Source: CAZMGV01 sp964565925 | Lineage (GTDB): Bacteria; JAGRBM01; JAHCIT01 | Assembly: GCA_964565925.1 (NCBI GenBank) | Contig: CAZMGV010000009.1 | Coordinates: 102,429-166,428 of the forward strand | Length of the DNA stretch: 64,000 bases | Reading direction: 5' to 3' | Part shown: one piece after another, positions 17,998 to 26,721 of the stretch | Layout of the letters: each line of letters starts with the position of its first letter | How positions within the stretch are numbered: the first letter of the stretch is position 1 | Translations under genes and position numbers: made by a program | Notes under the pieces: model-generated | Told to the model about the DNA's origin: nothing | The model's database searches: none | What the model saw: only the letters and a program-made list of their open reading frames with translations

Positions 17998-20178
17998 TTA
18001 GAGGTCGGCGGTTCCGGAGCTGTTAACGATATTGATACCGTCAACAAACACGTCGCCGTTCGAGTCGTCGGGAGCCTTCGAGCCCGCCGCCACGTTGGCC
18101 TTTCCGGAGGCGTCGGACACGCCGCTGGTCGTGAGGACCTCGATGTAACCGCCCTCGCCGCCCAGGTCGGTGCCGGTCGCACTGCCGCCGGTGGAGGTCA
18201 GGTTGGCCGTCGTCTTCGTGCCGTCGCGGCTGTCGAGGATGACCTCATAGCCGTTGCCGCCGGTTCCGGTGCCGGTGCCCGCGCCGCCGTTGCTGGTCTG
18301 TTCAGCCGTATTCAGCAGTTTGCCGTCGGAGTACCATTCGATGTAACCGGCATCGCCGCCGTTGCAGTTGGCGCTGCCCGTGCAGCTGCCGCCGTTGGTG
18401 ACGACCGTGCCGTGGTTCTCAAGCTTGAAGTCTTCCTCCGAATAGAAATTGCCGCCGTCGCAGGCAGAGGTCTTGCCGTTACCGCTCGAGAGGTCGATCT
18501 TGCTGTTGTTCAGAAGATACTGGATGTCGCCGGTGATCTTGGAGTTGAGAATCGCCGGAACGTCGTAGTCCTGGTCGAGCTCGAAGTAGTACGCGCAGCC
18601 GCCTGCTCCGTCGGTGCCGTTGCCGCCCCGGCCGGTGAAGTCGGTTTCCGTGATCATCGCGCCCATCCAGTAGTTGCCGTCGGCGTCCGACGTGTAGGCG
18701 TTGAAGAAGGTAGAATCGTCGTAGACGCTTCCGCCGTCAACGCGGCCGTCGCCGCCGGACCAGTTCCAGTTGTCGTAACCGAAATACTTGACCGAGGACT
18801 GGTAGTTGTCGAACGGACGGGCATAGCCGTCGTAATCGGTGTCGTTCACGAGGAAACCGCCGTCGCCGCCAGAGCCCGTGCCCGTGCCCGCGTCGCCGCC
18901 ACGGATATCCATATCCATGCTGACCCACACTCGTCCGGACTTTTCGGACGATTCGAGCGAAGTCTCCGAATAGCCCGCGATCTGCACGCCGTAGTAGCTG
19001 GTGCAGCAGCTGTAGTCGTTGGCGCTGTTGCCACCGTCGCCGTCGCCGGCGCCGTTGGCGCCCTTGGCGTTCAGCTTGCCGGAGACGAGCACGTCGCCGT
19101 TATAGCCGTAGATGCCGACGTAGTAGCAGCCGTCGCCGCCGTCAGCGTCGTCGGCCGAGGAGGTGCCGTCGCCGCCCGGACAATCGATGTCGCCGGAGTT
19201 GATCACGTCGCCCATGCCATCGTTATAGATTTCGATGTATTCCGCGCCGTTGCCGCCGCCCAGCTTGCCGGTGCCGCCTGCGCCCACCAGGTGGCCGCTG
19301 TTGTAGGCGCCGCCGTAGGAGGAGTCGGTGTAGATGTAGATATCGCCCGCGTCTCCGCCGTAGTCGCTCGAGCTGGAGCCTCCTGACGACGTAAGGTCGC
19401 CGGTGTTGAACACGCTGACGTCATCCGACTTGAGGGCGATTTCGCCGCCATTGCCGCCGTCACCGTCGGTGCAGTTGCCGCCCACGGCCGAGACCGTGCC
19501 CTGGTTGACCACCGTGCCGTTGGCATAAAGGTGGATATAGACGGCCGCGTTGGCGCAGGCCGCCTTGGCGTCGCCATTTACCGAGCCGTCCTTGGTGATG
19601 ACCAGGTTGGCCGGGTAGTTGTTCCAGCGCAGACGGGCCGGTTCGTCGCCCAGCGCGTCGCCCGGATCGGTAACGTCAACTCCGCCCAGAATCAGCGTGC
19701 CTTCGATCAGTACGCCGTCGGAGAAGCTGAGAACGATACGGTCCGCCAGACCCGACGAACTGGAGCAGTCCCAGTCCGAGCAGTTCGGGTTGATCGTGAG
19801 GGTCGCACCCTTCTGGATCCAGAGGCCGGTCGCCACGTCGGTATCGTCGTCGCCGAGGATCGTGTCGTCGCCGATCGCGAGGTCGGTTCCGACTTCAAAG
19901 GTCTTGTTGCCGGTAATCGTACGCGGGTTGATGCCCAGGTACGGATTGATGTTCTGCGGGAGGTCGAAGTGGGTGTCCACCGAGCCGCCGCGACGGACTT
20001 CCAGGTTTCCGCCCGTGTACGTGTAGAAATACACCAGGCCGCCGTCACCGCCGTAGTCGCCGGTGCCGCCCTGCATGAGGACGTTGCGGCCGCCGCCGCC
20101 TCCGCCTCCACCGCAGCCCGCCAGCAGCGCCGCTGCCGCGAGACTCAAACCAATCGTCTTGCTCATTGAAAACTTCAT
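17998..20178 (-). CDS. Large glycine/aspartate/tyrosine-rich lipoprotein
   Basis: A 726-residue lipoprotein: signal peptide, lipobox 'LLAGC', then a run of eight glycines. The mature protein is low in complexity, with repeated blocks of GG/GGDG separated by short beta-type strands ('GDIYIYTDSS', 'AEYIEIYNDG', 'GGNGYEVILDS') at roughly 40-residue spacing. That suggests a right-handed beta-helix or similar stacked fold. Several isolated Cys residues occur in the middle. The start has a good ribosome site (AAGGGGA). Most likely it is an outer-surface structural or adhesive protein. I do not recognise the family. Confidence 0.75.
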   Translation of the reverse strand: MKFSMSKTIGLSLAAAALLAGCGGGGGGGGRNVLMQGGTGDYGGDGGLVYFYTYTGGNLEVRRGGSVDTHFDLPQNINPYLGINPRTITGNKTFEVGTDLAIGDDTILGDDDTDVATGLWIQKGATLTINPNCSDWDCSSSSGLADRIVLSFSDGVLIEGTLILGGVDVTDPGDALGDEPARLRWNNYPANLVITKDGSVNGDAKAACANAAVYIHLYANGTVVNQGTVSAVGGNCTDGDGGNGGEIALKSDDVSVFNTGDLTSSGGSSSSDYGGDAGDIYIYTDSSYGGAYNSGHLVGAGGTGKLGGGNGAEYIEIYNDGMGDVINSGDIDCPGGDGTSSADDADGGDGCYYVGIYGYNGDVLVSGKLNAKGANGAGDGDGGNSANDYSCCTSYYGVQIAGYSETSLESSEKSGRVWVSMDMDIRGGDAGTGTGSGGDGGFLVNDTDYDGYARPFDNYQSSVKYFGYDNWNWSGGDGRVDGGSVYDDSTFFNAYTSDADGNYWMGAMITETDFTGRGGNGTDGAGGCAYYFELDQDYDVPAILNSKITGDIQYLLNNSKIDLSSGNGKTSACDGGNFYSEEDFKLENHGTVVTNGGSCTGSANCNGGDAGYIEWYSDGKLLNTAEQTSNGGAGTGTGTGGNGYEVILDSRDGTKTTANLTSTGGSATGTDLGGEGGYIEVLTTSGVSDASGKANVAAGSKAPDDSNGDVFVDGINIVNSSGTADL

Positions 20179-20483
20179 GTTTTCCCCTTGTTAATGTGAA
20201 TTAGCCAAAGCCAAGTCCGGGCCGATTGTATCGAAAATGTAACGGCGTTCAATAGCGGGAATCATAATTTCTTTAGCCGTATAAATGTGTTTTCGGTCAC
20301 GGTTAACCGGCTTTCATCAAGCCGGGAGAAGCAACTTTATCTTAATTTGCTATTGCATAAAATTGCCTGCAGAAAATCCGTTCCGTTTGACCTCCCGGAC
20401 GGCGAGAATTAGAAGGTTCGATACATTCCGTCCGGACTCCGTCCGGACGGCTGTTTTTCTTGATCCCGGATTCACCGGGCGCC
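20179..20483. other. Intergenic region before tRNA-Ser
   Basis: About 305 bp with no convincing gene. It is more AT-rich than its surroundings and must contain the promoter of the glycine-rich lipoprotein gene (leftward) and that of the tRNA (rightward). I could not pick unambiguous -35/-10 boxes. Confidence 0.5.
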
Positions 20484-20575
20484 GGAGAGTTGGCCGAGTG
20501 GCTGAAGGCGGCGGCTTGCTAAGCCGTTATAGGGCGTTTGTCCTATCGAGGGTTCGAATCCCTCACTCTCCGCCA
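20484..20575 (+). tRNA. tRNA-Ser (anticodon GCU)
   Basis: A 92-nt class II tRNA. The acceptor stem GGAGAGT pairs with ACTCTCC, with discriminator G and encoded CCA. The D arm is GCCGAGTGGCTGAAGGC, the anticodon loop TTGCTAA has GCT at the anticodon, there is a long variable arm (ATAGGGCG...TCCTAT), and the T arm is GAGGG-TTCGAAT-CCCTC. It reads AGC/AGU serine codons. Its 3' third is overlapped on the other strand by the serine recombinase gene. Confidence 0.97.
20543..20575. other. Probable attachment site at the tRNA-Ser 3' end
   Basis: The 3' end of the tRNA (T arm, acceptor, CCA) lies at the boundary between core-like genes on the left and accessory genes on the right, and the recombinase frame ends inside it. 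Mobile elements often use tRNA 3' ends as att sites. No second copy of this sequence was found by eye in the window, so the other end is either outside it or has decayed. Confidence 0.45.
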
Positions 20576-22069
20576 ATTCAAACTCCCCCCATTTTTGGCC
20601 CATATCCCAAAGGGGAAATGGTAATCCTTCCGGACAGTTCGGCCGTCGAGCAACGGGTTCGATAGCAGCGCTTTCGTCAATTTCGCACGGAATCGCCGGT
20701 CCCGCGTTTCAAACAATGATTTCGCGCTCTTGGCGAGTTCGATAGCGTTTTTCGCGTGAAGCTTGCCGGCATGCGAAACCGGCAGAATAAGGTTGCTTCG
20801 CTCGGCGTCCACACGGCTTAACTGCCGCTTCCACTCATTCCATTTGCTGGTGAAGAACGACTCGTCGATCTTGCCAGCGGCGTGGTCGGTATAGAGGCGG
20901 TCGAGCTGAGCCTTCAGGCTCCCGCTCGTCTTGCGGAGATTTTCCTCGGTTAACCGGCGACCGCTCTCTTCCTCTGCGGTGACCACATCCAGACTGGCAG
21001 ATAAAAAATTGGCGGATGCCTCGGGAATCTCCATGTCTTCGATTAGCTGGAAAAGCTGAGCTTCAATTTCCTCCTGGCGCACGTATACGCGCTCACATAC
21101 TTTCTTGCCGTTGGAGCAGCGGTAATAGACGAATTTCCCTTTCTTGATCTCCCCGGTGATCGAGCATCCACATTTGGCACAGGTGAAGAGGCCCAGATAC
21201 GGCAGGTTGGTCTTTCGGTACTGTTCCGGATGGTTCTTGCGGCGGAGCTGTTTCTGACAGGCATCCCATGTCTCGCGGCTGACCAGCGCCTCGAACTGCC
21301 CGACGTTGTATTCACCGGCCCAGTAGAAATCGCCGTAATACATCGTGTTCTTTAGGATGTATTCGAGACCATGCTTGCTGAGCGGCTTCTTTTGCCGCGT
21401 CAGAAATCCCTCGTCGTTCAGGATTTCGGCCGCGCGCGCAAGCGAATAGTTGCCGGTCGCATAAAGCTCGAATGCCCGGCGGACCTTATCCGCCGTGGCG
21501 GGGTGGGGAATAATCTTGCGTTCGTTTCGGACCCACAAATATCCGACTGGCGGATAGGATGGGTACTGCCCGGTCGCGGCCTTCTTCCTCATACCCTTCA
21601 CGACCTCTTCCGAAAGGTTGTCGATGTAGTTCTTGGCCATGAGAACCTTGATGCCGTGGACGAAGTTCGTGTGCGAACCTGACTCGCGGCCCAGCACACT
21701 TCCCTCTTTAATCAGGTGAATCCGGGTGTCCTTCTCCCGGACCAGGTCATCGATGGTCGTGAAGTCCTTGAAATTCCGGTACATCCGGTCGGTTTTTTCG
21801 ACAAGAATCGTTACAGGGGATGAACTGGCTTTGATAAACGCCAGCATGGCGTTGAAGTTCGGGCGGCCGGTTGTTTTGGCGGTTTCGGCGTCGGTGAACT
21901 CTTTCTCGATGGGAAGGTCCATCGTCACCGAATAACTGCGGATCGAATCGAGCTGGGCTCCGATTGAATAGCCTTCCTGCTGTTCCCGCGATGATACGCG
22001 GGCGTATGCAACCGTCACGGTTGGGCCGGGTGTCAGCTTACGGTTACGGGCGCGGTTCTCTCGTGACAT
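20543..22069 (-). CDS. Large serine recombinase (site-specific integrase)
   Basis: A 508-residue protein. The N-terminal resolvase domain has catalytic Ser in 'VAYARVSSREQ' and the block 'VEKTDRMYRNFKD'. It is followed by the recombinase domain ('PPVGYLWVRNERK', 'LSKHGLEYILKNTMYYGDFYW') and a zinc ribbon with CxxC...C ('CAKCGCSITG', 'YRCSNGKKVC'), then a coiled coil. The last ten residues (NWRRVRDSNPR) are encoded by the antisense of the tRNA-Ser 3' end. It likely integrates or excises the accessory element. The start has a good ribosome site (AAGGAG). Confidence 0.93.
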   Translation of the reverse strand: MSRENRARNRKLTPGPTVTVAYARVSSREQQEGYSIGAQLDSIRSYSVTMDLPIEKEFTDAETAKTTGRPNFNAMLAFIKASSSPVTILVEKTDRMYRNFKDFTTIDDLVREKDTRIHLIKEGSVLGRESGSHTNFVHGIKVLMAKNYIDNLSEEVVKGMRKKAATGQYPSYPPVGYLWVRNERKIIPHPATADKVRRAFELYATGNYSLARAAEILNDEGFLTRQKKPLSKHGLEYILKNTMYYGDFYWAGEYNVGQFEALVSRETWDACQKQLRRKNHPEQYRKTNLPYLGLFTCAKCGCSITGEIKKGKFVYYRCSNGKKVCERVYVRQEEIEAQLFQLIEDMEIPEASANFLSASLDVVTAEEESGRRLTEENLRKTSGSLKAQLDRLYTDHAAGKIDESFFTSKWNEWKRQLSRVDAERSNLILPVSHAGKLHAKNAIELAKSAKSLFETRDRRFRAKLTKALLSNPLLDGRTVRKDYHFPFGIWAKNGGSLNWRRVRDSNPR

Positions 22070-22130
22070 GACGGGTCTCCTTCGGTCATCGGGCTAACAG
22101 AACATAATAAACGGATTCGGGCGGCTGTTG

Positions 22131-22364
22131 CTACGGGGTGTTAATCGGCGACTCATTCTCCCCGTCCAGAAGGCATTCCAGCCACCGCATCACGTTCTCC
22201 GCTATTTCTCTCGCCTCTTCGAGCAATACGGGACGGCCGAACTTCTCGAAAAACGTCTCCGCTACCAGACGCAGGTAATCGTCTGTCAGCACGATTCGTC
22301 GCCGAGTCGTCCGGCACGGAAGCGGTTTTTCGAGATTCATCCACGCGTGTTTTGAGGTCTCCAT
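22131..22364 (-). CDS. Small hypothetical protein of the integrated element
   Basis: A 77-residue, mainly helical protein ('VLTDDYLRLVAETFFEKFGRPVLLEEAREIAENV' in part). It lies directly upstream of the recombinase gene on the same strand. Codon use looks real. The family is not recognised. Its size and place fit a phage-type accessory or excisionase-like factor, but no DNA-binding motif is clear. Confidence 0.5.
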   Translation of the reverse strand: METSKHAWMNLEKPLPCRTTRRRIVLTDDYLRLVAETFFEKFGRPVLLEEAREIAENVMRWLECLLDGENESPINTP

Positions 22365-22467
22365 GGAACACCGATTGGCAGGAACAATTCCTGCTGCCGC
22401 CTTGCGTCCGACTCGCTCGGATCACTAACGACGCCTCGCACTGAACATTGCGCTCCACTCACAGGAG

Positions 22468-22695
22468 TCACTTGTCGTTTTCCTCTTTCGCTTCGACCGG
22501 CGGGACAATGAACCGTAGATTTTTCCCAGCCTTCATCGTGATCGTTCGCCTGTTGCCCTTTTCGGTCACAATCAATAGGCAATATTCGCCGAAGCCGTGC
22601 ATTATCCCTTCCCAGATCGTTTCCAGAATTTCGGGTCCGATACGGTCGAAGGCAGCCCGGTCCGGCTTCGCGATTTTGCGATGCTGCATGGTCAT
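22468..22695 (-). CDS. Small hypothetical protein coupled to the zinc-ribbon protein gene
   Basis: A 75-residue protein with a helical N-terminus and a predicted beta hairpin ('YCLLIVTEKGNRRTITMKAG'). Its ATG overlaps the stop of the upstream 385-residue gene (ATGA), which supports it as a real coding region. Function is unknown. Confidence 0.55.
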   Translation of the reverse strand: MTMQHRKIAKPDRAAFDRIGPEILETIWEGIMHGFGEYCLLIVTEKGNRRTITMKAGKNLRFIVPPVEAKEENDK

Positions 22696-23849
22696 GGCTT
22701 CTTATCCGGCTCGGTGGTGGCCGAGCGCCTGAAAGCAGATCCATTTCGCTTCGTTTTAGCCCGGTCTTTGGGTCCCTCCAGTAGCCATCGGCGGATCAGT
22801 TCCTCCTTAAGGCCTGTGGTCTTCGATATTTCTTCCGGGGCCTTGCCGTCTTTCTGAAGGTCGAATGTGAGGATCCGTTTCCGGTATGCCGTGCGCCGGC
22901 AGACGTCCGAGCAGTAGAGACGGCTTGACCGGGTGCCTTCCGCCTTTGCGATCTCCGTCCATCTGCCGCAGATCTCGCAGCGGCGGTAGTTGCGGTCATC
23001 GCTTAGATACGCCGCAAACTGGAGCCACAAACATCCCAGCAGGCTCTTGGGCGCGTACTGAATACGGAAAGGGCGATCCGGACTATCTTCCTTTTCGCCA
23101 AGCGCCAGGCTGGTGTTTTCCCGGAATTTTCCGCTGGTTAGCCAGGCGAGATATTTCAGTGCAGCCCGTCTAAGGCCCATGCTGTTCAACTCTTCGACCA
23201 ATGCGTGATCATGCAGCTGTTTACATTTCCAGGCTTTAAATGAATCCATCCGGCCGACATGCTGCCGAAGTTCGGCCTGGTCGAAGATATCCGTGACCGC
23301 CAGAGGCTGATTGTCCCAGGCTCCGATTTCGCGCAGACGTACCAGGTTATTCGCACGGCACGCGTCCCAGATGTCGATTGCGTCCCGTAGCGTCTCGATC
23401 TCCCGCCTCCAGTATTCGACCGGCTCGCCCGACTGGCGATTTAAGCTTTCGCCGAAGGCTACCGGTACGCCCAATAGTCCGTACTTCCGGGCAAAAGAGA
23501 GAATGGAGTCTTCCGTCGTGGCAAGTTCCGCGAACTCAAGAAAAAGTCCTGGGTGCTCTTCAAGGGGTTTGTAGGATCTCAGATCGGGAGGCGCCGCCCC
23601 CTCCATGACCGATACCAGCACGGATTCGAAGCGGGATTTGTAGTCGAATACACCCTGGTCATCGTCGTCCGCTCCGATGCCGTTCTCATCCTCAAGATCG
23701 TCCTCTTCGTCGGAATCATCGGAGCCTAATGAGTGGCCGGTAAAAACTCCCTCCATTCCTGGGCGAACCGGCGTCCCAAGGGAGCCGCCCGGAACCCAGA
23801 TGTAGCCGTCCTTGTTGACTTGGATCGGATATGGCGCTGCTGCTATCAT
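22692..23849 (-). CDS. Hypothetical protein with C-terminal zinc-binding and helix-turn-helix-like end
   Basis: A 385-residue protein. The N-terminal half is acidic and unrecognised. Near residues 290-325 a zinc-finger-like pattern CxxC-x17-CxxxC appears ('CEICGRW' and 'YCSDVCRR'), followed by a Lys/Arg-rich helix and a short segment ('APEEISKTTGLKEELIRRWL') that could be a helix-turn-helix. It may be a regulator or nucleic-acid-binding protein of the element. A promoter just upstream places the likely transcript start very near the ATG. Confidence 0.6.
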   Translation of the reverse strand: MIAAAPYPIQVNKDGYIWVPGGSLGTPVRPGMEGVFTGHSLGSDDSDEEDDLEDENGIGADDDDQGVFDYKSRFESVLVSVMEGAAPPDLRSYKPLEEHPGLFLEFAELATTEDSILSFARKYGLLGVPVAFGESLNRQSGEPVEYWRREIETLRDAIDIWDACRANNLVRLREIGAWDNQPLAVTDIFDQAELRQHVGRMDSFKAWKCKQLHDHALVEELNSMGLRRAALKYLAWLTSGKFRENTSLALGEKEDSPDRPFRIQYAPKSLLGCLWLQFAAYLSDDRNYRRCEICGRWTEIAKAEGTRSSRLYCSDVCRRTAYRKRILTFDLQKDGKAPEEISKTTGLKEELIRRWLLEGPKDRAKTKRNGSAFRRSATTEPDKKP

Positions 23850-23855
23850 GAGTCT

Positions 23856-23886
23856 ATAATATCAATAGTTATCGTCTTATTGTCAA
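23856..23886 (-). promoter_or_regulatory. Candidate promoter of the zinc-finger protein operon
   Basis: On the minus strand TTGACA (23881-23886) and TATTAT (23856-23861) are separated by 19 bases in an AT-rich stretch. The -10 box lies only six bases before the ATG, so the transcript could be leaderless or start within the codon. The long spacer is a weakness. Confidence 0.4.
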
Positions 23887-23975
23887 GTTATAATCCCTGA
23901 TTTCAATAAAATGCCTAATATTTAGGCTACCAACGATGGCTGATCAGTCGCTATCAAGAAAGAAAGAGGCCCGAA

Positions 23976-24332
23976 ATGCATTACTCCGGAATGTCGATAC
24001 ACGACATATTGAAAAGACTGCCGCCCACGATTGAATGGACGAAAGAGGAGCGCCTCGCCCGGTACGCTGAAGCCTACGACTATTGGCTCAAGCGCAGTTC
24101 TGAAGGTGGTTCCTACCGGGTGATCGCCAGGGAGCTGGGTATTCGGCCTCACTCGAAGCTGTACCGTTGGGTGAAGACGTACAGGAAGCTCCTTGACCGG
24201 CAGTCGAAGGTGACTCCCCCGGATCCGGCGAAACTCATTTACGTGCAACTGGCCGACGGACGATCCTTTAAGACTGACGATCCGCTCAAAATTCCGTCCC
24301 TGATCGCTGCGTTAAGACGAAAACGTGCGTGA
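23976..24332 (+). CDS. Small helix-turn-helix protein
   Basis: A 118-residue protein. The segment 'SYRVIARELGIRPHSKLYRWVKTYRKL' (residues 47-73) is a homeodomain-like helix-turn-helix of the kind found in transposases and small regulators. The rest is short and basic at the end. It is divergent from the zinc-finger protein gene. The start has an acceptable ribosome site. It may be an element regulator. An orphan transposase N-terminal module is the alternative. Confidence 0.6.
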   Translation: MHYSGMSIHDILKRLPPTIEWTKEERLARYAEAYDYWLKRSSEGGSYRVIARELGIRPHSKLYRWVKTYRKLLDRQSKVTPPDPAKLIYVQLADGRSFKTDDPLKIPSLIAALRRKRA

Positions 24333-24665
24333 GATAGCCGGTGATACCGTCACGGCCGGCCGGTTTTAGGGATAAATGGCCGCTTTCTGTTCCGGGTTTC
24401 TACGTCTGTGTTCCGGCCTATTGCGGTAAAGGTGAAAAAGCCGTTCCGGATACCGGCTGTTTGTGTTCCGGCACAATGCTGTTTCGGGGCTCGGTTGTGC
24501 GCGGCTGGAGCAGGTTTCATGGAAAATTTGGGGTCTATTATCCGGTAACCAGTCGATTCCGTAAAGATGTTCAGGGGCGATATGGAAGCGGGAAACCGGA
24601 TCTTCCGCAATGACCTCACAATAGAGGTTCCTGGTACTATGAAAGGGGATGGATCAAATCGGATT
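24333..24665. other. Intergenic region without recognisable gene
   Basis: About 330 bp between the small helix-turn-helix gene and the convergent XRE regulator gene. Open frames on both strands are short, lack good starts and do not resemble proteins. No clear terminator was found. Confidence 0.5.
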
Positions 24666-24893
24666 TTATTTTCTTTCCGGAATGGGCGGCCTCATCAGGT
24701 CAACCGGATCAATTTCCAGGACCTTTGATATGGCTTCCAGCCACGGAAACGTCGGGGCTCTTCTGCCTGCGAGAATATCCCAGAAATAGGTGCGCGAAAG
24801 GCCTGCACGGTCAGGCACATGGGAAAGCGGGATCTTCCGTTTCTTCGCCCACATTTTGAGGTTGGCGACTACCCGCTTTTGCAAATCCGTCAT
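24666..24893 (-). CDS. XRE-family (Cro/C1-type) regulator
   Basis: About 75 residues containing one helix-turn-helix of Cro/C1 type ('PLSHVPDRAGLSRTYFWDILAGR', about 22-44 in this numbering) and the typical closing helix ('FPWLEAISKVLEIDP'). An in-frame GTG at 24911 is a possible earlier start. Two near-identical palindromes lie immediately upstream, which suggests autoregulation. It is a typical small repressor of a mobile element or toxin-antitoxin-like unit. Confidence 0.85.
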   Translation of the reverse strand: MTDLQKRVVANLKMWAKKRKIPLSHVPDRAGLSRTYFWDILAGRRAPTFPWLEAISKVLEIDPVDLMRPPIPERK

Positions 24894-24937
24894 GGCCACG
24901 CTGAGTGGCACTATAAGGATTTGCCGATTCCTTGATA

Positions 24938-24966
24938 TTCGCTAATAGCGAACTACGCTAATAGCG
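24938..24966. promoter_or_regulatory. Tandem operator palindromes upstream of the XRE regulator
   Basis: cgctaatagcg occurs at 24940-24950 and again at 24956-24966. The first is extended to TTCGCT-AAT-AGCGAA, a dyad with six-base arms. The 16-bp repeat spacing (about 1.5 helical turns) and the place between the regulator and the divergent exported-protein gene at 25074 suggest cooperative repressor binding that could control both. Confidence 0.7.
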
Positions 24967-25073
24967 GATTATATTCATTCGCGCATGATTCTTCACGAAT
25001 ACGCCTGCTTCGCTTCTAACGCGAATTAACGAGCTGGTGCGCCGGGTGGCGCTGTAAACCATGGAGATGATCA

Positions 25074-25922
25074 ATGAAAAATGTGCTTTCAATGTTCGCA
25101 CTGGTTTGCTGGTTGATAAATACCGGCCCAGCAAACGCCGAAACCCCGCTTTCCATCGTCCTCACGGCGAAAGGTTCCGGCGGGGCGCTTGGAAGCCCCG
25201 GCGCGTGGACGCCCGACAGCTTCAAGGAACGTCTTGCCGGCAAGCTCACCAATGCAGGGTACCGAATTGTAACCGCCGCTCCAGCCGATCTCGACGGAAC
25301 GGTGGAAATCGAAACCTCCGTCTGGAAAGGTCCCGACCGGGTGAAGTTCAATCTCACCGCTAAGGGTGAAACGATCGTCACGGTCGATGATTCCATCAGC
25401 GACTACTACGGCGGCGGGATCAGCCTGGGATCGATGGGAGCCGACGGCGCAGCAGAAAAGGCCGCCCAGAAAATCGCCGACATGGTCCGGTTGTCGCCAC
25501 GAGTGGCCGATCTTGCCAAATCCAAAGAATCCGTCGCCGCTCCAAAGCCGGTGGAAGTTTCACCGGCGTCCGCGGCTGTCCCCGCCCCGGTAGCGGGATC
25601 TGCGCCCAAACGTATATCGGTTGCACCGTTTGCCGCTAAAGCCGGTGCCGATCCGTTTTATTCGGAAGCAGTCGCGTCGGTTGTTTCAAGCGAGATCGCC
25701 AAATCGAAGTGTCTGATCCTGGCGACCGACCCGCAAAAGGGCGCTGAACTCGCCGTGCAGGGCGAAATCGTGAAGTTCGGCCCCAGTTATATAGTGTCGG
25801 GGATGATTGTTGAGGCCGGGACCGGGCAAACTGTCGCCTCCGCAAGGGTCCAGGGGCCTGAGGATCAGCTCCCCGCAAAGGCCGAAGAGCTGGGTGCGAA
25901 ACTCGCGGCGAGTTGTCAATGA
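25074..25922 (+). CDS. Exported protein with TolB/CsgG-like domains
   Basis: A 282-residue protein with a signal peptide (cleavage near 'ANA-ETPL'). The C-terminal half begins 'KRISVAPFAAKAGADPFYSEAVASVV' and has 'AELAVQGEIVKFGPSYIVSGMIVEAGTG', matching strand by strand the domain of the lipoproteins at 45-49 kb, but without the C-x4-C motif. The N-terminal half may be a second, more diverged copy. It is divergent from the XRE repressor gene across the paired operators. It has a good ribosome site (GGAGA). Biochemical role is unknown. Confidence 0.7.
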   Translation: MKNVLSMFALVCWLINTGPANAETPLSIVLTAKGSGGALGSPGAWTPDSFKERLAGKLTNAGYRIVTAAPADLDGTVEIETSVWKGPDRVKFNLTAKGETIVTVDDSISDYYGGGISLGSMGADGAAEKAAQKIADMVRLSPRVADLAKSKESVAAPKPVEVSPASAAVPAPVAGSAPKRISVAPFAAKAGADPFYSEAVASVVSSEIAKSKCLILATDPQKGAELAVQGEIVKFGPSYIVSGMIVEAGTGQTVASARVQGPEDQLPAKAEELGAKLAASCQ

Positions 25923-25989
25923 TTTACCGATGCCGGGATCACAGCCGCCGGTAGTCTTCTGGGGCTGGTGACGGCGATGGAGAAGTCGC

Positions 25990-26715
25990 ATGACGTCAGC
26001 AATCAAGTATGCCCGACCGTGGGGAATGGTGACCGGACGGGCACCGTCTCAACGGGCGTCGCTTAGGTTCATGAACAAGATCCAGGAGCTGGAACCGTCT
26101 TTCATGGTCCGTCTTCGGGACGAAATTTACCCCCTCTGGAAGACCTTCATGCACGGCAACTGGGACCAACGGAATCCGGTGGCCGAGAGGATGGTTTCGA
26201 ATCTTGCCTTCCGGCTGGAGAACTGGGCCGACGACTATCACCTCGGCAACCAGTTGGCATCCGAAACCACCTGGCAGTTCGAACGGTGGGAGGAGAGCGG
26301 AGAGCTAAGGCTCTGCTTCGAACGGGAGTATGAGATTTCCGACACCCAGATTCATGGGTGCTATCCGTTCAGTCTGGTAGCCAGTCTTGAATTTGACGAG
26401 GAACCGCTTCCGGAGTCCGCAGAACTGGTTCGGCCCGAAAACTATTCTCGTAGCCAGGACTATGTCGCCGCGGTTTCCGGCGCTTTGGGCGAACAGGGTG
26501 TCTGGAGGCTCGCGCCGGATCACGCCGAACTCGACAAACGGTGCGAGATGCTGGTCCGGTATCACGTGTTGAATCAGCCGGAGGCTGAGATCGTCGCGCA
26601 ATTGAAACTCGCGCCGACGGTCTTCGATGTCCGAAAAGCTATCAGAGAGCTCGGCGGCCTGATCGGCGTTGAGCTGCGTCCGTTCCCTACGCTGCGGCTC
26701 GCCCCGGAGGAATAG
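25990..26715 (+). CDS. Hypothetical protein upstream of the GIY-YIG protein
   Basis: A 241-residue soluble protein of mixed helix and strand. I do not recognise the family. The C-terminal 70 residues are helical and look like a small nucleic-acid or protein-binding module ('NQPEAEIVAQLKLAPTVFDVRKAI'). It ends seven bases before the GIY-YIG/Sel1 gene, so the two are almost certainly co-transcribed. The good ribosome site GGAGAAG supports the start at 25990. A partner, antitoxin or sensor role is inference from pairing. Confidence 0.6.
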   Translation: MTSAIKYARPWGMVTGRAPSQRASLRFMNKIQELEPSFMVRLRDEIYPLWKTFMHGNWDQRNPVAERMVSNLAFRLENWADDYHLGNQLASETTWQFERWEESGELRLCFEREYEISDTQIHGCYPFSLVASLEFDEEPLPESAELVRPENYSRSQDYVAAVSGALGEQGVWRLAPDHAELDKRCEMLVRYHVLNQPEAEIVAQLKLAPTVFDVRKAIRELGGLIGVELRPFPTLRLAPEE

Positions 26716-26721
26716 GAACTG

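Noticed and set aside
18412..19386. Val/Ala-rich open frame on the plus strand
   Set aside because: Mirror of the repetitive glycine-rich lipoprotein gene, with composition explained by the GGC/GCC repeats.
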